DNA from: CAZICM01 sp964537685
Lineage (GTDB): Bacteria > Myxococcota_A > Polyangia > Polyangiales > Polyangiaceae
Length of the DNA stretch: 13,983 bases
Assembly: GCA_964537685.1 (NCBI GenBank)
Contig: CAZICM010000107.1
Location: forward strand, 1 to 13,983
Direction of reading: 5' to 3'
Each line of letters begins with the position of its first letter. The first letter of the stretch is position 1. Shown one piece after another: positions 13,866 to 13,983 of the stretch. A program made the position numbers and the translations under genes. The notes beneath the pieces are model-generated. The model was not told where the DNA came from. It worked only from the letters and a program-made list of their open reading frames with translations, and made no database searches.

Positions 13866-13983
13866 CTGCATTCTGGAAAATGATTCTCGAGTCCATCGCA
13901 AAAGCGACCGAGTCCGCGCATTATAAACCTGCATTCTGGAAAATGATTCTCGAGTCCATCGCAAAAGCGACCGAGTCCGCGCA
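13866..13983. repeat. 55-bp exact direct repeat, period 63, at the window edge
   Basis: Copies at 13866-13920 and 13929-13983 are identical, separated by the 8 bp TTATAAAC. Each copy includes TCGC-AAAA-GCGA, a small hairpin, and the palindrome CTCGAG. The second copy ends at the last base of the window. In the rightward frame the unit reads AFWKMILESIAKATESA plus HYKP. An exact 55-bp identity at a sequence end is what a de Bruijn assembler using k=55 would leave at an unresolved loop, so the true copy number is unknown. Confidence 0.9.

Larger units (their letters stand above)
13584..13983. other. 400-bp right end without a convincing gene
   Basis: This stretch upstream of the PEGA gene contains a rightward promoter-like element, the 52-bp duplicate and the 55-bp direct repeats. 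Frames are open on both strands: one rightward frame has no stop from 13640 to the edge, and short minus-strand frames cover the same bases. The period of 63 keeps any frame open through the repeats, and no frame has a ribosome binding site. I therefore call no gene. Confidence 0.5.

Noticed and set aside
13660..13896. A 78-codon leftward frame over the 52-bp and 55-bp repeats
   Set aside because: The opposite strand is equally open. There is no ribosome binding site, and openness follows from the period being a multiple of three.
13866..13983. CRISPR array
   Set aside because: Repeats are 55 bp with an 8-bp spacer, far outside CRISPR geometry, and no cas genes are present.

Overview
The window looks like a piece of a Myxococcota (delta-proteobacterial) chromosome. 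This rests on family content: MopE-type DxDxDCDG calcium/copper-binding repeats, Cys-rich lipoproteins, a TPR/PEGA protein with a C-terminal 'GLGGRF'-type tail, an inactive-looking SUMF1-domain lipoprotein, and a Roadblock protein. The GC content is moderate, lower than typical Myxococcus. The assignment is inference from families, not from a marker gene.

Region 1-495 has no protein gene. Read on the minus strand it looks like an rRNA operon control region: two tandem sigma70-type promoters, each behind an A/T-rich UP-like block, a GC-rich discriminator, a hairpin-rich leader and a boxA-like motif pointing off the left edge. The 16S gene itself is outside the window.

Region 496-5684 is a leftward cluster, in transcription order: pepA (leucyl aminopeptidase), ttcA (tRNA 2-thiocytidine synthase), a multi-spanning membrane protein, a 60-aa membrane protein, a parvulin-type (PpiC/SurA-like) lipoprotein, and a Roadblock/LC7-like protein. 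The last three overlap by 4 bp (ATGA) and ttcA overlaps pepA, so this is probably one operon. It runs head-to-tail into the putative rRNA promoters.

A 237-bp divergent control region (5685-5921) separates pepA from fbp (class I fructose-1,6-bisphosphatase, 5922-6989, rightward). Then come two rightward envelope lipoproteins: a lysozyme-fold/SLH-like protein (7124-8419) resembling actinobacterial secreted proteins, and a 691-aa Cys-rich protein with two families of tandem repeats (8678-10753). Converging on them is a leftward, translationally coupled pair: a TPR/PEGA protein (13583-12129) followed by a Cys-rich SUMF1-domain lipoprotein (12129-10783). Together 7124-13583 forms an envelope-protein block.

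The last 400 bp carry no convincing gene. They hold a near-consensus promoter pointing right, an exact 52-bp copy of the 3' end of the SLH-like gene, and an exact 55-bp direct repeat (period 63) whose second copy ends at the last base of the window. That strongly suggests an assembly (contig) edge inside a repeat. No tRNA, CRISPR array, transposase or phage gene was seen.
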